The position numbers were made by a program, and so were the translations under genes. The notes beneath the pieces were generated by a model. The model was not told the origin of the DNA. It saw only the letters and a program-made list of their open reading frames with translations, and made no database searches. A DNA stretch of 15,043 nt. Origin: Asterionellopsis glacialis. Lineage: Eukaryota > Bacillariophyta > Plagiogrammaphyceae > Rhaphoneidales > Asterionellopsidaceae. Shown one piece after another: positions 1 to 8,979 of this stretch. The stretch covers positions 1-15,043 of the forward strand of contig WKLE02002285.1 in NCBI GenBank assembly GCA_014885115.2, read 5' to 3'. Position 1 is the first letter of the stretch; each line of letters starts with the position of its first letter.

Positions 1-8
1 TGACGTCA
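1..8. promoter_or_regulatory. Perfect CRE palindrome TGACGTCA
   Basis: The first eight bases are the full palindromic CRE/ATF site. In the diatom Phaeodactylum, TGACGT-type elements bound by bZIP factors mediate CO2/cAMP control of carbonic anhydrase genes (family knowledge). Here the site lies about 500 bp upstream of the Abitram-like gene and at the window edge, so it may serve a gene outside the window. A function is inferred from the motif alone. Confidence 0.3.
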
Positions 9-38
9 AATATGGATTTGGCACAAATCCGCAGGTGT

Positions 39-64
39 CCCTGGTACAAGTACTTGTACCTGGG
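39..64. repeat. Near-perfect 26-bp palindrome with GGTACAAG/CTTGTACC arms
   Basis: Positions 43-60 (GGTACAAGTACTTGTACC) are an exact 18-bp palindrome. It extends to 26 bp with one mismatched pair (42 against 61). The right arm CTTGTACCTGG (53-63) is the exact reverse complement of CCAGGTACAAG at 11248-11258, upstream of the sulfotransferase gene. It could be a dimeric transcription-factor site or the footprint of a small inverted-repeat element. Confidence 0.5.
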
Positions 65-278
65 TATCTGACTAATAATTGAAGAGTTGGAGCGAGATTG
101 AAACCACTGCGACCGATTTTTTCCGAAATAAAAATATTGATTATCTCTAACCCTATAGTTTCTAGTGATGAGCACAAACCTGGCAGATTTCAAAATCTTA
201 GCTTATGCTAATACTCCTATTTTTAAATTGTATCCTTTTTTGGATGAAATTTGTGGGGAATTCATAACTATATTTCAT

Positions 279-286
279 TATATATA
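279..286 (+). promoter_or_regulatory. Possible TATA box upstream of the Abitram-like gene
   Basis: TATATATA stands about 220 bp upstream of the ATG at 507, followed at 297-304 by the palindrome CGTCGACG. The spacing would allow a 5' UTR of roughly 190 nt. AT-rich runs are common in this DNA, so this is only a candidate. Confidence 0.25.
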
Positions 287-506
287 TTTCTGAGGTCGTC
301 GACGTTATAAGAAGGTAGCCAGTGCTTAGTCATAACAAACCACACAAAACTCGATCACGGTTTTCCATCCGCAACACACAGAAAAGTCGACAGGGCAGGC
401 GGAGACGGAGTGAAAAAGTCTCCAAAGGATCAAGCTCGATGCTCGTATTATAGCTATGGCAATAGGTAAAGTCTAAAACTCAAACAAGGGATGCAACTTT
501 TCAAAT

Positions 507-1316
507 ATGACAAACCACCAAAAATCGAAACGAAATAGTAATAAACGGAAGCGATCGTCTGATGAAGATCCCTTTAAATTAGCCTATCAAAACGCATCTT
601 TTACTTGCATTCCATCCACCGCTCGTCCAGGATCTCCTCATCGGTACTTCAAAGAATCTTTTGCCTTTTCGTTAGAGAATAAGCCTCCATCAGAAAGTGT
701 TGAGAACGATGCAGACACAAAGATAGAAAATGATCCATCTATTGACGTCGTGGACAAAAAAGCCAAAATCGACCAAGTATCGCACCAGTGTTTGGACAAG
801 GAAGAAACTCAGACATCTTTGAAAAAACAAGTCATACATCACCATGCGAATGGTTTATGCATAATTACAGCAGGAGATTCGATATCAGACATGGCTATCG
901 AAAATGATATTGAAAGAATCGAGTTTATTGCAAAGATGTCGTCAGAGTCTATGAGTGCTGGAGAAAAACGCAAACAACAGGCGAAAATGATGCGAGGTAA
1001 AGCTTCAGCGATTGAAAAGGAAGGTGTTGTTACCCCATCAACTGTCTTGGCTAAGATACATTTTCAAAAGAATAAGGCAGCTGGAAAGATATATGCGGGA
1101 GTTTGGGGTAATCTTGTGGAACTCAACGAGCGTCTTACACCTGAACTTTTAAAATCTGACCCTTTGTTAGAAGGTTATATTGCAATAGTTCTTCCCACAG
1201 GACCTTTCCCCCCACCCCCTACTGATGAACAGTCAAAGGAGACGTCTTCTATAAATGAAAAGGATAATGAGGTATCGCTAATTCCAACAAGCATTCTTGA
1301 GAAAATCGGGGGTTGA
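507..1316 (+). CDS. Abitram/FAM206-like protein (269 aa)
   Basis: The C-terminal core, residues about 109-231, resembles the Abitram (FAM206/Simiate) family. It has the early signature H-A-N-G-L-C-I-I-T (113-121), and late in the domain the strands ending V-E-L-N-E (204-208) and the hallmark EGYIAIVLP (222-230), which parallels the family's EGYIAVVLP. In animals the family is nuclear and actin-associated, with a barrel-like fold related to GcvH/biotinyl domains; its role in algae is unknown. This protein carries a long N-terminal extension, largely polar, that is lacking in animal members. It includes a basic cluster (KSKRNSNKRKR, 6-16) that looks like a nuclear localisation signal. A short proline run follows the core (234-238). 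The first ATG in frame is at 507; no intron is needed. The gene converges with the CCB gene, 67 bp between stop codons, so the 3' UTRs probably overlap. Confidence 0.72.
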   Translation: MTNHQKSKRNSNKRKRSSDEDPFKLAYQNASFTCIPSTARPGSPHRYFKESFAFSLENKPPSESVENDADTKIENDPSIDVVDKKAKIDQVSHQCLDKEETQTSLKKQVIHHHANGLCIITAGDSISDMAIENDIERIEFIAKMSSESMSAGEKRKQQAKMMRGKASAIEKEGVVTPSTVLAKIHFQKNKAAGKIYAGVWGNLVELNERLTPELLKSDPLLEGYIAIVLPTGPFPPPPTDEQSKETSSINEKDNEVSLIPTSILEKIGG

Positions 1317-1383
1317 TTTTAAAGAACAATTACGAAAAGCGAAAGATTGTTTGACTGTGTACGCAACGGTCAGAATTCTATTA

Positions 1384-2361
1384 TTATTCTTTTCGTGTAT
1401 TTTTCACATAAGTGGCTAGCTGGCCCAGCCACTTCAAATCTTCTTTTGTAAACGATTGTAACAATTGATTAGAAGTCATCATCCAACATTGATTTTCGTT
1501 TATACTTTGTAAAACGACACATCGGCCGTGTTTTTCATTCACAAGAGAAGTAACTGCTGGATGAGTCGATGGAAGAGACACTCGACCGCCCTTTGACTTG
1601 TTGACTGTTTCGAGAGCTGCATTTGTACCGACGTTTTCGTCGTTTTCTGAATATTCAATCTTGGTACTACCTAGACGATATACAACGCCTTTGTCGCTCT
1701 CCAACAAGTATATGTGTGATGCAGGTGTCAATGCAATGTACGATGCTGCAGACCATTGTACAACATCCTTGTATTTTGTAGGAGGTTGAATAGTCCATAC
1801 TTGTGATAAAGTATCACTTTTCTTACTGCCTGTTGTACCCTCATCCTCTGGTCGATCAAGAGATACAACATATCCCTTTTGTTCTTTACCAAATTCAATC
1901 GCAGCTTGTAATAGAAGTAGAATTGCATAAAGTACTGCAAGACTTTCCGAAAATGCTACACCTGCTGTTGTGCCTGGCGACATCATATGATTTGCAACCG
2001 TCAAAATAAGAACTAGTAATCCAAAAAGTAATCTTACACGTTCACCCTCAAGACCTGGTATAAAGAATCCAGAACCACGTTCAATGGCAGCTGAAGGACG
2101 GGAATACACCCCCTTGTTCTTTTTCTCTGCGAATAGTGCAGTAGAATGGAATTTATTGTTGGTTTGTAATAATCCATACACATTCTCATAAGCTCCGCTA
2201 AATCTGGAAGGATTGTTACTTTTACATGAAGAAAACGTCACCCTTGAATGTTGGTGATGTGGGACGACAAAAGCATGAGATGTAGTGATAGCTTTTGAAA
2301 GAAACAACAAAAGAAGTGTTGCTGTACAAGTTGAATTGAAATATTTCTTGATGACACTCAT
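1384..2361 (-). CDS. CCB2/CCB4-family cytochrome b6f cofactor assembly protein, plastid-targeted
   Basis: The 325-aa product fits the CCB2/CCB4 family (cofactor assembly of complex C, subunit B). These thylakoid membrane proteins act in System IV, which attaches haem ci covalently to cytochrome b6 on the stromal side. Residues 1-30 form a hydrophobic signal peptide ending SHA. The next residue is F31 (FVVP), the diatom-type plastid import motif, followed by a Ser/Thr/basic transit region to about residue 95. Two membrane helices follow at about 108-127 and 137-157, then a soluble domain. The C-terminal block with GRCVVLQS (279-286), a central W, and SFTKEDLKWLGQLA (303-316) matches the family's end. 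In plants CCB2 and CCB4 are paralogues that work together; this sequence does not let me decide which one it is. The ATG at 2361 starts directly at the signal peptide. The upstream region holds a TGACGT element and inverted repeats. Confidence 0.82.
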   Translation of the reverse strand: MSVIKKYFNSTCTATLLLLFLSKAITTSHAFVVPHHQHSRVTFSSCKSNNPSRFSGAYENVYGLLQTNNKFHSTALFAEKKNKGVYSRPSAAIERGSGFFIPGLEGERVRLLFGLLVLILTVANHMMSPGTTAGVAFSESLAVLYAILLLLQAAIEFGKEQKGYVVSLDRPEDEGTTGSKKSDTLSQVWTIQPPTKYKDVVQWSAASYIALTPASHIYLLESDKGVVYRLGSTKIEYSENDENVGTNAALETVNKSKGGRVSLPSTHPAVTSLVNEKHGRCVVLQSINENQCWMMTSNQLLQSFTKEDLKWLGQLATYVKNTRKE

Positions 2362-2524
2362 GCTCGCTGAATAACCTAGTTAGTATACTGCAGTTGGTGG
2401 TGCTTTCCAAGTTCTCTATCGGTGTCCTTTCGCTGAACTCTCAAACGCCATTTTTTTATCTTGTTGCTTGTAGATGATTGTCTCACAACTCACAACACAC
2501 GACGATCTTGCTGATGGAAGCGAC

Positions 2525-2530
2525 TGACGT
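2525..2530 (+). promoter_or_regulatory. TGACGT half-CRE upstream of the CCB gene
   Basis: TGACGT lies about 165 bp upstream of the CCB start codon (2361). It matches the bZIP half-site core known from diatom CO2-responsive promoters. A single six-base match is weak evidence, so this is listed only as a candidate. Confidence 0.2.
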
Positions 2531-2603
2531 GCTATTTTGCCTATCCCTGGCTGGTGTCTCACGATGTTGTTGTTGTAAAATCTGTAGGAGTACGGTAAAG
2601 TTC

Positions 2604-2639
2604 TACCTGCACCAGGTATGATCTATGACTTTACCTGGT
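2604..2639. repeat. Inverted repeat ACCAGGTA / TACCTGGT upstream of the CCB gene
   Basis: ACCAGGTA (2611-2618) is exactly inverted at 2632-2639 after a 13-bp spacer. TACCT at 2604-2608 forms a second, shorter partner. The same CCAGGTA core occurs upstream of other genes in the window (53-63 inverted, 10944-10951 inverted, 11248-11258). It could be a paired protein-binding site or part of a hairpin element. Confidence 0.45.
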
Positions 2640-2653
2640 ACTCTAGAGATATG

Positions 2654-2776
2654 TACGAGCTCCAGCTAGCATAACTTGACATCCCCCGACTTTCTCGACC
2701 GAAATCTTTGCATGTTTAGACAAGTCTAAAATTGGGTCTGGACGGAGGGGTCAAGTTACCCTATCCAGAGCTCGTA
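2654..2776. repeat. Two-block inverted repeat (foldback-like) at the edge of the gene desert
   Basis: TACGAGCTC (2654-2662) is exactly inverted at 2768-2776 and TAACTTGAC (2672-2680) is exactly inverted at 2750-2758. The 9-nt gaps between blocks are equal on both sides, so the arms form one 27-bp stem with an internal loop, around a 69-nt centre. The centre holds a tight hairpin, TTTAGAC-AA-GTCTAAA (2715-2730). It could be a MITE remnant, a cruciform or a regulatory structure. No target-site duplication was recognised. Confidence 0.55.
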
Positions 2777-2837
2777 GACAACTGGTACCTCTGGTTTACG
2801 GGGTGATTGTCGGTCAGACGGACAGAGACAGACAAGC

Positions 2838-5800
2838 GTAGAACATCAAGCATGAATCATGGTGAATGTGGCAAGTGGCAACAGAAGTATGCTACATGGT
2901 GAAGAGATAGGTGCAAATGAGGAACCAATGGCTTCTGATACTACTAAGCTCTTGAAACATTTATTAATGTTGGGACAATGGGGACTAATTTCCAAAATAT
3001 CCATAGAGACAACTGAGAACAAGATATTCATATAATAATTGACAAGCTGGTGCCAGACGACAAGTTCAAGAAGTCTGATAGGAGTAGGAAAGAGACATCA
3101 AAAGAAATTTGAAAGAGTGATGAGAGTTCAAAGTAAAAGCCCACCATCTTCTTTTTGAACCACTTTTATAATATCAATGAAACAGGTTGTTGTAAGGGGT
3201 GGCCACCAGCACTACAAAAAGGTGGGGAGCAACACAGAAAAAGTCACAGACTTCTTGCACACAGGAAGTAATTTTTAGTTGTAGAAATTGGGCTGATTTT
3301 TTGGACCAAATTTACCAACAAATCTATGGTAACATAGAAATAGAATGTGCAATGTGGAACACACTCCTTACCCACACTTTAGGGGGCTAGCATTATTCTT
3401 CTTTGTTGGGATGCTGTGAGCTGTAGGTGGTCTTTTTAAATTCCCAAGAAATATAAGTTCCATGATGTAGTAATTGCTAACAAGGAGACTATGAAATTAG
3501 GAAAATTTTATCTGGTGGAATGCTGCAAGGAATTCTGTTTTTAAATTAATGTCCTCCTATGTTGTCAATGTCATCTTCAAGCAATGGTTTGTTAAAAAAT
3601 GTACAGAAACAAGTTAATAAGAAGAAGCAAAAGTTAGATAGTATTAAAACATGACAACAATCTGGAAGGAATCAAAATATTCATGAAGATTTGAGCCAAG
3701 CAATACAATGATATGGAGTCTGATATAAAGCCTGGAGGAGAATCTCCTCCTGTCTAGGTGTGAGCTGAAGCCATATGGCATCTACAATAAGCTTTCTTAG
3801 GGATGACTGCTGACTTAGTCCAAATGCATTTCCCTTGAGAAGATTTTGTTGCTTGAGAAGTGAAAGCAGAACTAGCATGGAAAATCTGTGTACTGATATG
3901 AAAGAGAAAGTTCAATGAGTTCTTCTTGGTTCTTGGATGCTCAAGCTGTAGCATTAGACTCAACAAAACTAGCAGAAGAAATGCTGATATACTGTGGGCA
4001 GTATCCCTTCTTCATCTCATAAAGCAATTCTTGGCTAACTGTAAAAGGAGGAGACTGCTAAAGAAGGGCAGTGAGAATTCCACTTTTTAAGAGTATGGAT
4101 ATGTCCTTTCTTGATATAAAGTGCAGCAGGGGGGGGGCACTAGGGGATTGTGCCATTCTTGCTTTTTTATGGGGAGGGGTTACCCATCACAACATATTTC
4201 TTAAGCATTTTTGTCTTTTTGAATACAAGAAGAACAACCAAAAGAAGGTCTAAAGAATGTGGCATAATGCATAATATACATACACCATGAATAGATGCAA
4301 CTGACAAACTAAATATGAGACACAACCAGAGTTGGGAGATAGATATAGTAGTGGCATGAGGATGCTCCAGTGATGCATGTTCTCCTACTATTTAGAATTG
4401 AACTGCTAAGATTTAATATGGGGACCTCAGTATCTGTGCACCATTGCTATAGTATATTATAATTTTTGAAGATAGTAGTAGTAGAGACTAGCAGACAGTG
4501 ATGCTTGTTGCATGGAATAATTGTAAAGGAGAAACAAAAGCAATGTAAAATTTTCCTGCTATATTGAAGGTATCATCAGATGACCTGTTTGCTGTTTGCT
4601 ATCCACATAATAGCCTCTATGTGGAACTAGAAGAAAAAATGTTGTATTTTAGCAACAAATGTATCATGCCTCTATCTGCATCATGGCCAACTTGTTTGGA
4701 CTACACTATAGTTTCTAAAATTCACAAATATGCCTCTGACTCAATCCTTGTGTGCTGTACTACATGATATTTTTATGACAGCTCCTCTGAAATGATACTA
4801 ACATTTTGATTGCACTTTAGTTCATATCTCACCAATCAGATATACTCTCTGTGTCCAGCATAGCTACTTTTTGAATCTCCACTAAGTTTGGTGTAGGATC
4901 CTAGTAGTTCAAAGGAATTGAAGAGTGCAAAAACAAATGGTATGAAGCAATATCATATTGATCAGGACAGATAAAAAGAAGTGGTTCTTTATGATGAAGC
5001 ATACTTCTGCTATCTAGCCTACTAACAGGTATTATGCTGCTTGGAAGGAATCTTAAAAAAGGAGCAACTGATTACCAAAAATATCTGAATTGATTATGAT
5101 TTTTCTTCTACTCTAAGCATCTGCTACTTTGGTTGTTTTGAAACAATGAGGAAAGTATAGCGGTTTCAAGAAGGAGGACTATCACATTGATGGAATCGAT
5201 AGGGTGACATTATATTAAATGCTACAAAACCAAATGCACCAGTACTACTAGTGATTGATATGCACAACAAAGTCTACTGGAGAATCAATTTTAGTATTCA
5301 TAACTTTTTGAATTACATGCAGATTTTGATACTACCTTGAAATAAAAAAGAAGTTCATCAGTTGATATCAAGCATTTGTTAGGTCAAATTGCATCAATTT
5401 TTTTTCTTGGGGTATACTTCTACACAGGTTATTATGCTCATAACACCTCTGAAATGGACCCATAACTTCAATTTCAAAACTCAGAATGACATATAAATTT
5501 TATTGTACGATGTTAGTGCTTTATTTACAAACTGTGCATACAATTTATAATTTGGGCACCTGAATTATTTGCTCTCAACAAAGGAAAAGGGTAATATCTA
5601 ATCTGTGTAGTTCAAATTGTACTAACTCTAGAGGTCATAAGTACTAGGGATCCATACACCAGTAGTAACTCAGTCACCAAAGGAAATAGATTTTGGATGG
5701 AAGTGATCAAGAATATTAATTCAAGAATGACAAAAAGAGGGCTGCTACTATTTCTTCTTTTAACTTTGACATAGCAGCAACAGGAACTGGTAAAAGATAT

Positions 5801-8800
5801 CCAAAAATGATTTAAAAGAAGAGAGTTAAAATAAAATTCATCTGTGGTTCTTATACAGAAATATTTAGACTGAACTTATTGGTAGGAAGTGCTGCCAGTT
5901 ACAAAAAGCTGCAAGACATAGTGTGTACCAAAAGAAGATAGTAATACCATAGACTGTAGTACTTGATACCTGTAATAACTGAGCATAGGAGATAGGAGAG
6001 GGTCAAGAATCCATGAAAAGCAACAAATAATGGAAGCAGACAGGTAGTATAACCATGCTAAGTAGTTTTCTTTAATCTCAAAAAAGCTCAATGAGATTTG
6101 ATGTGAAAGAATACCAAAAGAGGATGAATTGTTGTAGTAGAAGTAAATGGAAAATTACAAAAATGAAGGTGTACTACTACTCAAGAACATCAAAAAGACA
6201 AAAAAATAAGACCTAGATTATCCAAGATCAATCATTACTATCATATTAGATGCAGTACATTACTATTAATCCAAAAGATGAGGCAGAGGAACAAGCACTA
6301 TTATTGTTCAAATCATATCTTTTTACAGTATATTCAATTTTATACCATGTACCACCCCACTCAACACCATGCACAACCCCATGTCATATCAAATTATTTA
6401 CAGGGTTATTGAATTTTTCAATTTATTTTCCCAACAAAATAGTGTTGCTCTGAGTTTATTTCATACAACTGTGTTATTACCAATGTGGACAGTCACCTAC
6501 TTGTGTAGTTTTTTGCAAATAAAGGCCATCTGCTTTATCATCTTAATGATTTAATTGGTGTATCATTGTGAGACTCAAGAATACTACCATAATTTTAAGG
6601 CAGCTGCATCAAAATTGATTTGTCCATAATCATCAAATGAAAAAAGCAAAAGACAAACAACAATCAAGCTTTTAAAATATTCTGAAGATATTTTTGAACA
6701 TCTGGTGGATACCACAACACCTTTAGACTTTACTAGTAGTATTTAGATAGGCTTTGTCTCTATTGCTTAAATGCTAAAGATAGGGTGTCATAATTCTGGT
6801 GATCCCCATAGCAGTGAAATATAGGACAAAAAGGAAAGAAACTGGTGTAATGCACATATGAATGGTTGTACTAATGACTTTTTTGTTGACACTACACTAC
6901 TAGCTACATCTAAAAACCTTTGTTCAATTCTTCTATTATTGTGTTGCAACAACTGTCCAACCAAAAACCAAAGAAGAATTTGCCTTTTTTGGCATCTATT
7001 TAGGTTTAGACAAGGTGAATTGAATGCTACTAACTTCATCTAGATGTCAATAATATTTTATAACTTATTTTAATGCTCTTATGATTGGTATTAATTTCCT
7101 CAAAATCTTACTTTATATTCTGCATATTCTTTAGATTCTTTGCTGCTAAAAAAGGCAGAGTCAATTTTGTGACCTGCTTCCTGTGAATGAAGCAGATGCC
7201 CTTTTTATTGATCCATTTGTCTTCATAAATTAAAGTTATCTTTAAATTTATAATTTTATTGTCATAACTCAGGGCTGGGACAGTACAATTTTTAGTGCTC
7301 TCATGTACTACTTGTTAGTTCCACATTATTTCTAGCAGTGCTCTCAATGTCTCCCCCCCAAGCCTAGCACCATTACTCATTTGTCTCCTCAATCTTATTT
7401 ATGTTTCATTAGACAAAGTTTTAAAATTCAAAAATAATTCTTTTTTAAATAGCTAATCAGTGTTATTTGCTTGTTGCTATCATTGTTCACTGCCAATTAT
7501 TTATGATGCATCACTGGGTAAAAATACCAACCTAATGATATTAAAATATGTTGACCAAAACTAGTATATCAAAGCTCATGATATAAAAGGTGAATTGTTT
7601 TACCAAGCAGAGAAAGTACTCTCACCGACACACCCCCAGGTGAACACACAGAACAAAGAAGCAACCTAGTAAGCTGGTACACCCAATTTTTTAATAGATA
7701 ATGAGAAATTGTACACAGCTGTTGTTCAAAATTTGAGTGATATAAGACAGTATTAGTATTGGTTAAATGGTGTTGTATATTTGTTGTACAACTTTTCCAA
7801 TGTTGATTATCTTCATTGATCTGCCTTCCAATACTACTAGTATGAGGAATAGCCTGCTACCTACTGATGTTAATTGTTAGACTAATCCTATTAGCACAGT
7901 GTTCATTGTACCCACTCCTACCTGCTGTTGTGATTGTACCACCAATGGTCTGGCACAGAGCAAAAGAAGGCAGAAGAAAGGGGCAATGTTAAAATATGGT
8001 TGCTGGAACAGTAGACTATAGTCCTTCTTTTGTAGTATAAGAAAGGGAAGCTTTTGTTGCATAGTGTTTCAATGGCAGTCAACAACATGAAAAATACCAA
8101 GAATACAGGCCCAAGAATCTATTGTCAGTTAACCTACAGTGCAAGAGGCACCAAACAAAAACATTGAAAAAGCTATCCAGTCAGTATAATAACCTACGGA
8201 CAACTTTACCAAAAAGCCTCAAACTATAAGTACCTTAAATAGGTCAGGCCAAAGAGAAGGTGCACCAATTTAGACAAGCAGCACCATTGTCAATAATTAC
8301 TTACTGTGTATAGTTCTTTTCCTGTTGTGATCTGCTACTATCTCCACTGCTGGATTGGTTTATAATACTGTAGTACTAGCACCTGCTGCCTCCAGAATTT
8401 TGTGAGTATTAATTAATGATGATAAGAGGAAGCTTGTTCAAGGTTTGACATATTAACAAAAAAGAGAAAGACATTCTTTATTTCACATGAAGAACATCTT
8501 TGTTTACTCATCATGTAGTATTCACAAAACAGTGCAAAGCTAGATCATACTATTGTCATCTACAGCATTGCTCTTTATAGCAGGAGGGATGTAACTACAA
8601 TTCACATACACTTTCTAGATTTCTGTTCTTTGTTTGGTGGTTGGTGGTGCTCATAAAATTGGCTGTAGGAGTACCACAGACCACAGACAAACAAATGGTG
8701 TTATTGTACATGAAGTACTTGTGTGTGCTCAAATAGTCACTTGGACTTTACCACACTTTGAACTGGTTTAAGGCATTAGATATACAGCTGCTGTTGTTCT

Positions 8801-8979
8801 ATGGTGCCAGCTATATGTGAAAAGACTTGTCAACTTTTAAATTTTCACTTCTATTTTACAATCTAGTGTATCATTGTTTTGAATATATATAAAATTAAAT
8901 AGAAACAAAATGATTTTATGGTGATTGTTTTAAAATCAACTTTGCTATCTCAGCATTTATTGAAAAATTCATCCATGGA
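2838..8979. other. Gene-free, AT-rich, extremely CpG-depleted region (about 6.1 kb)
   Basis: I find no recognisable gene here. The open frames are short (60-83 codons), several begin with non-ATG codons, and none shows a motif I know. By eye the stretch holds only six CpGs (at 3058, 5161, 5197, 5508, 7626 and 8197); 3060-5160 and 5510-7625 have none. Base composition alone would predict well over 100. TG and CA are abundant, as expected if methylated C in CpG decayed to T. CpG reappears at 8999, 17 bases inside the coding end of the phosphoesterase gene, and is plentiful from there on. Long terminal repeats, inverted ends and tandem arrays were not seen. The simplest reading is old, silenced DNA, perhaps a fully decayed transposable element cluster; a structural role such as centromeric DNA is possible. 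Confidence 0.75.

Noticed and set aside
3681..3966. Overlapping minus-strand frames as copia-type reverse transcriptase/RNase H remains
   Set aside because: I looked for typical motifs (YVDD, ALSTTEAEY-like) and did not find them. A transposon origin of the region remains possible but is not shown by these frames.
4129..4137. G9 run as a quadruplex site
   Set aside because: A single homopolymer run without further G-tracts nearby; more likely a simple slippage tract.
6788..7039. 83-codon minus-strand frame as a transposase remnant
   Set aside because: No catalytic motif or recognisable family, within a CpG-free region where many short frames occur in all directions.
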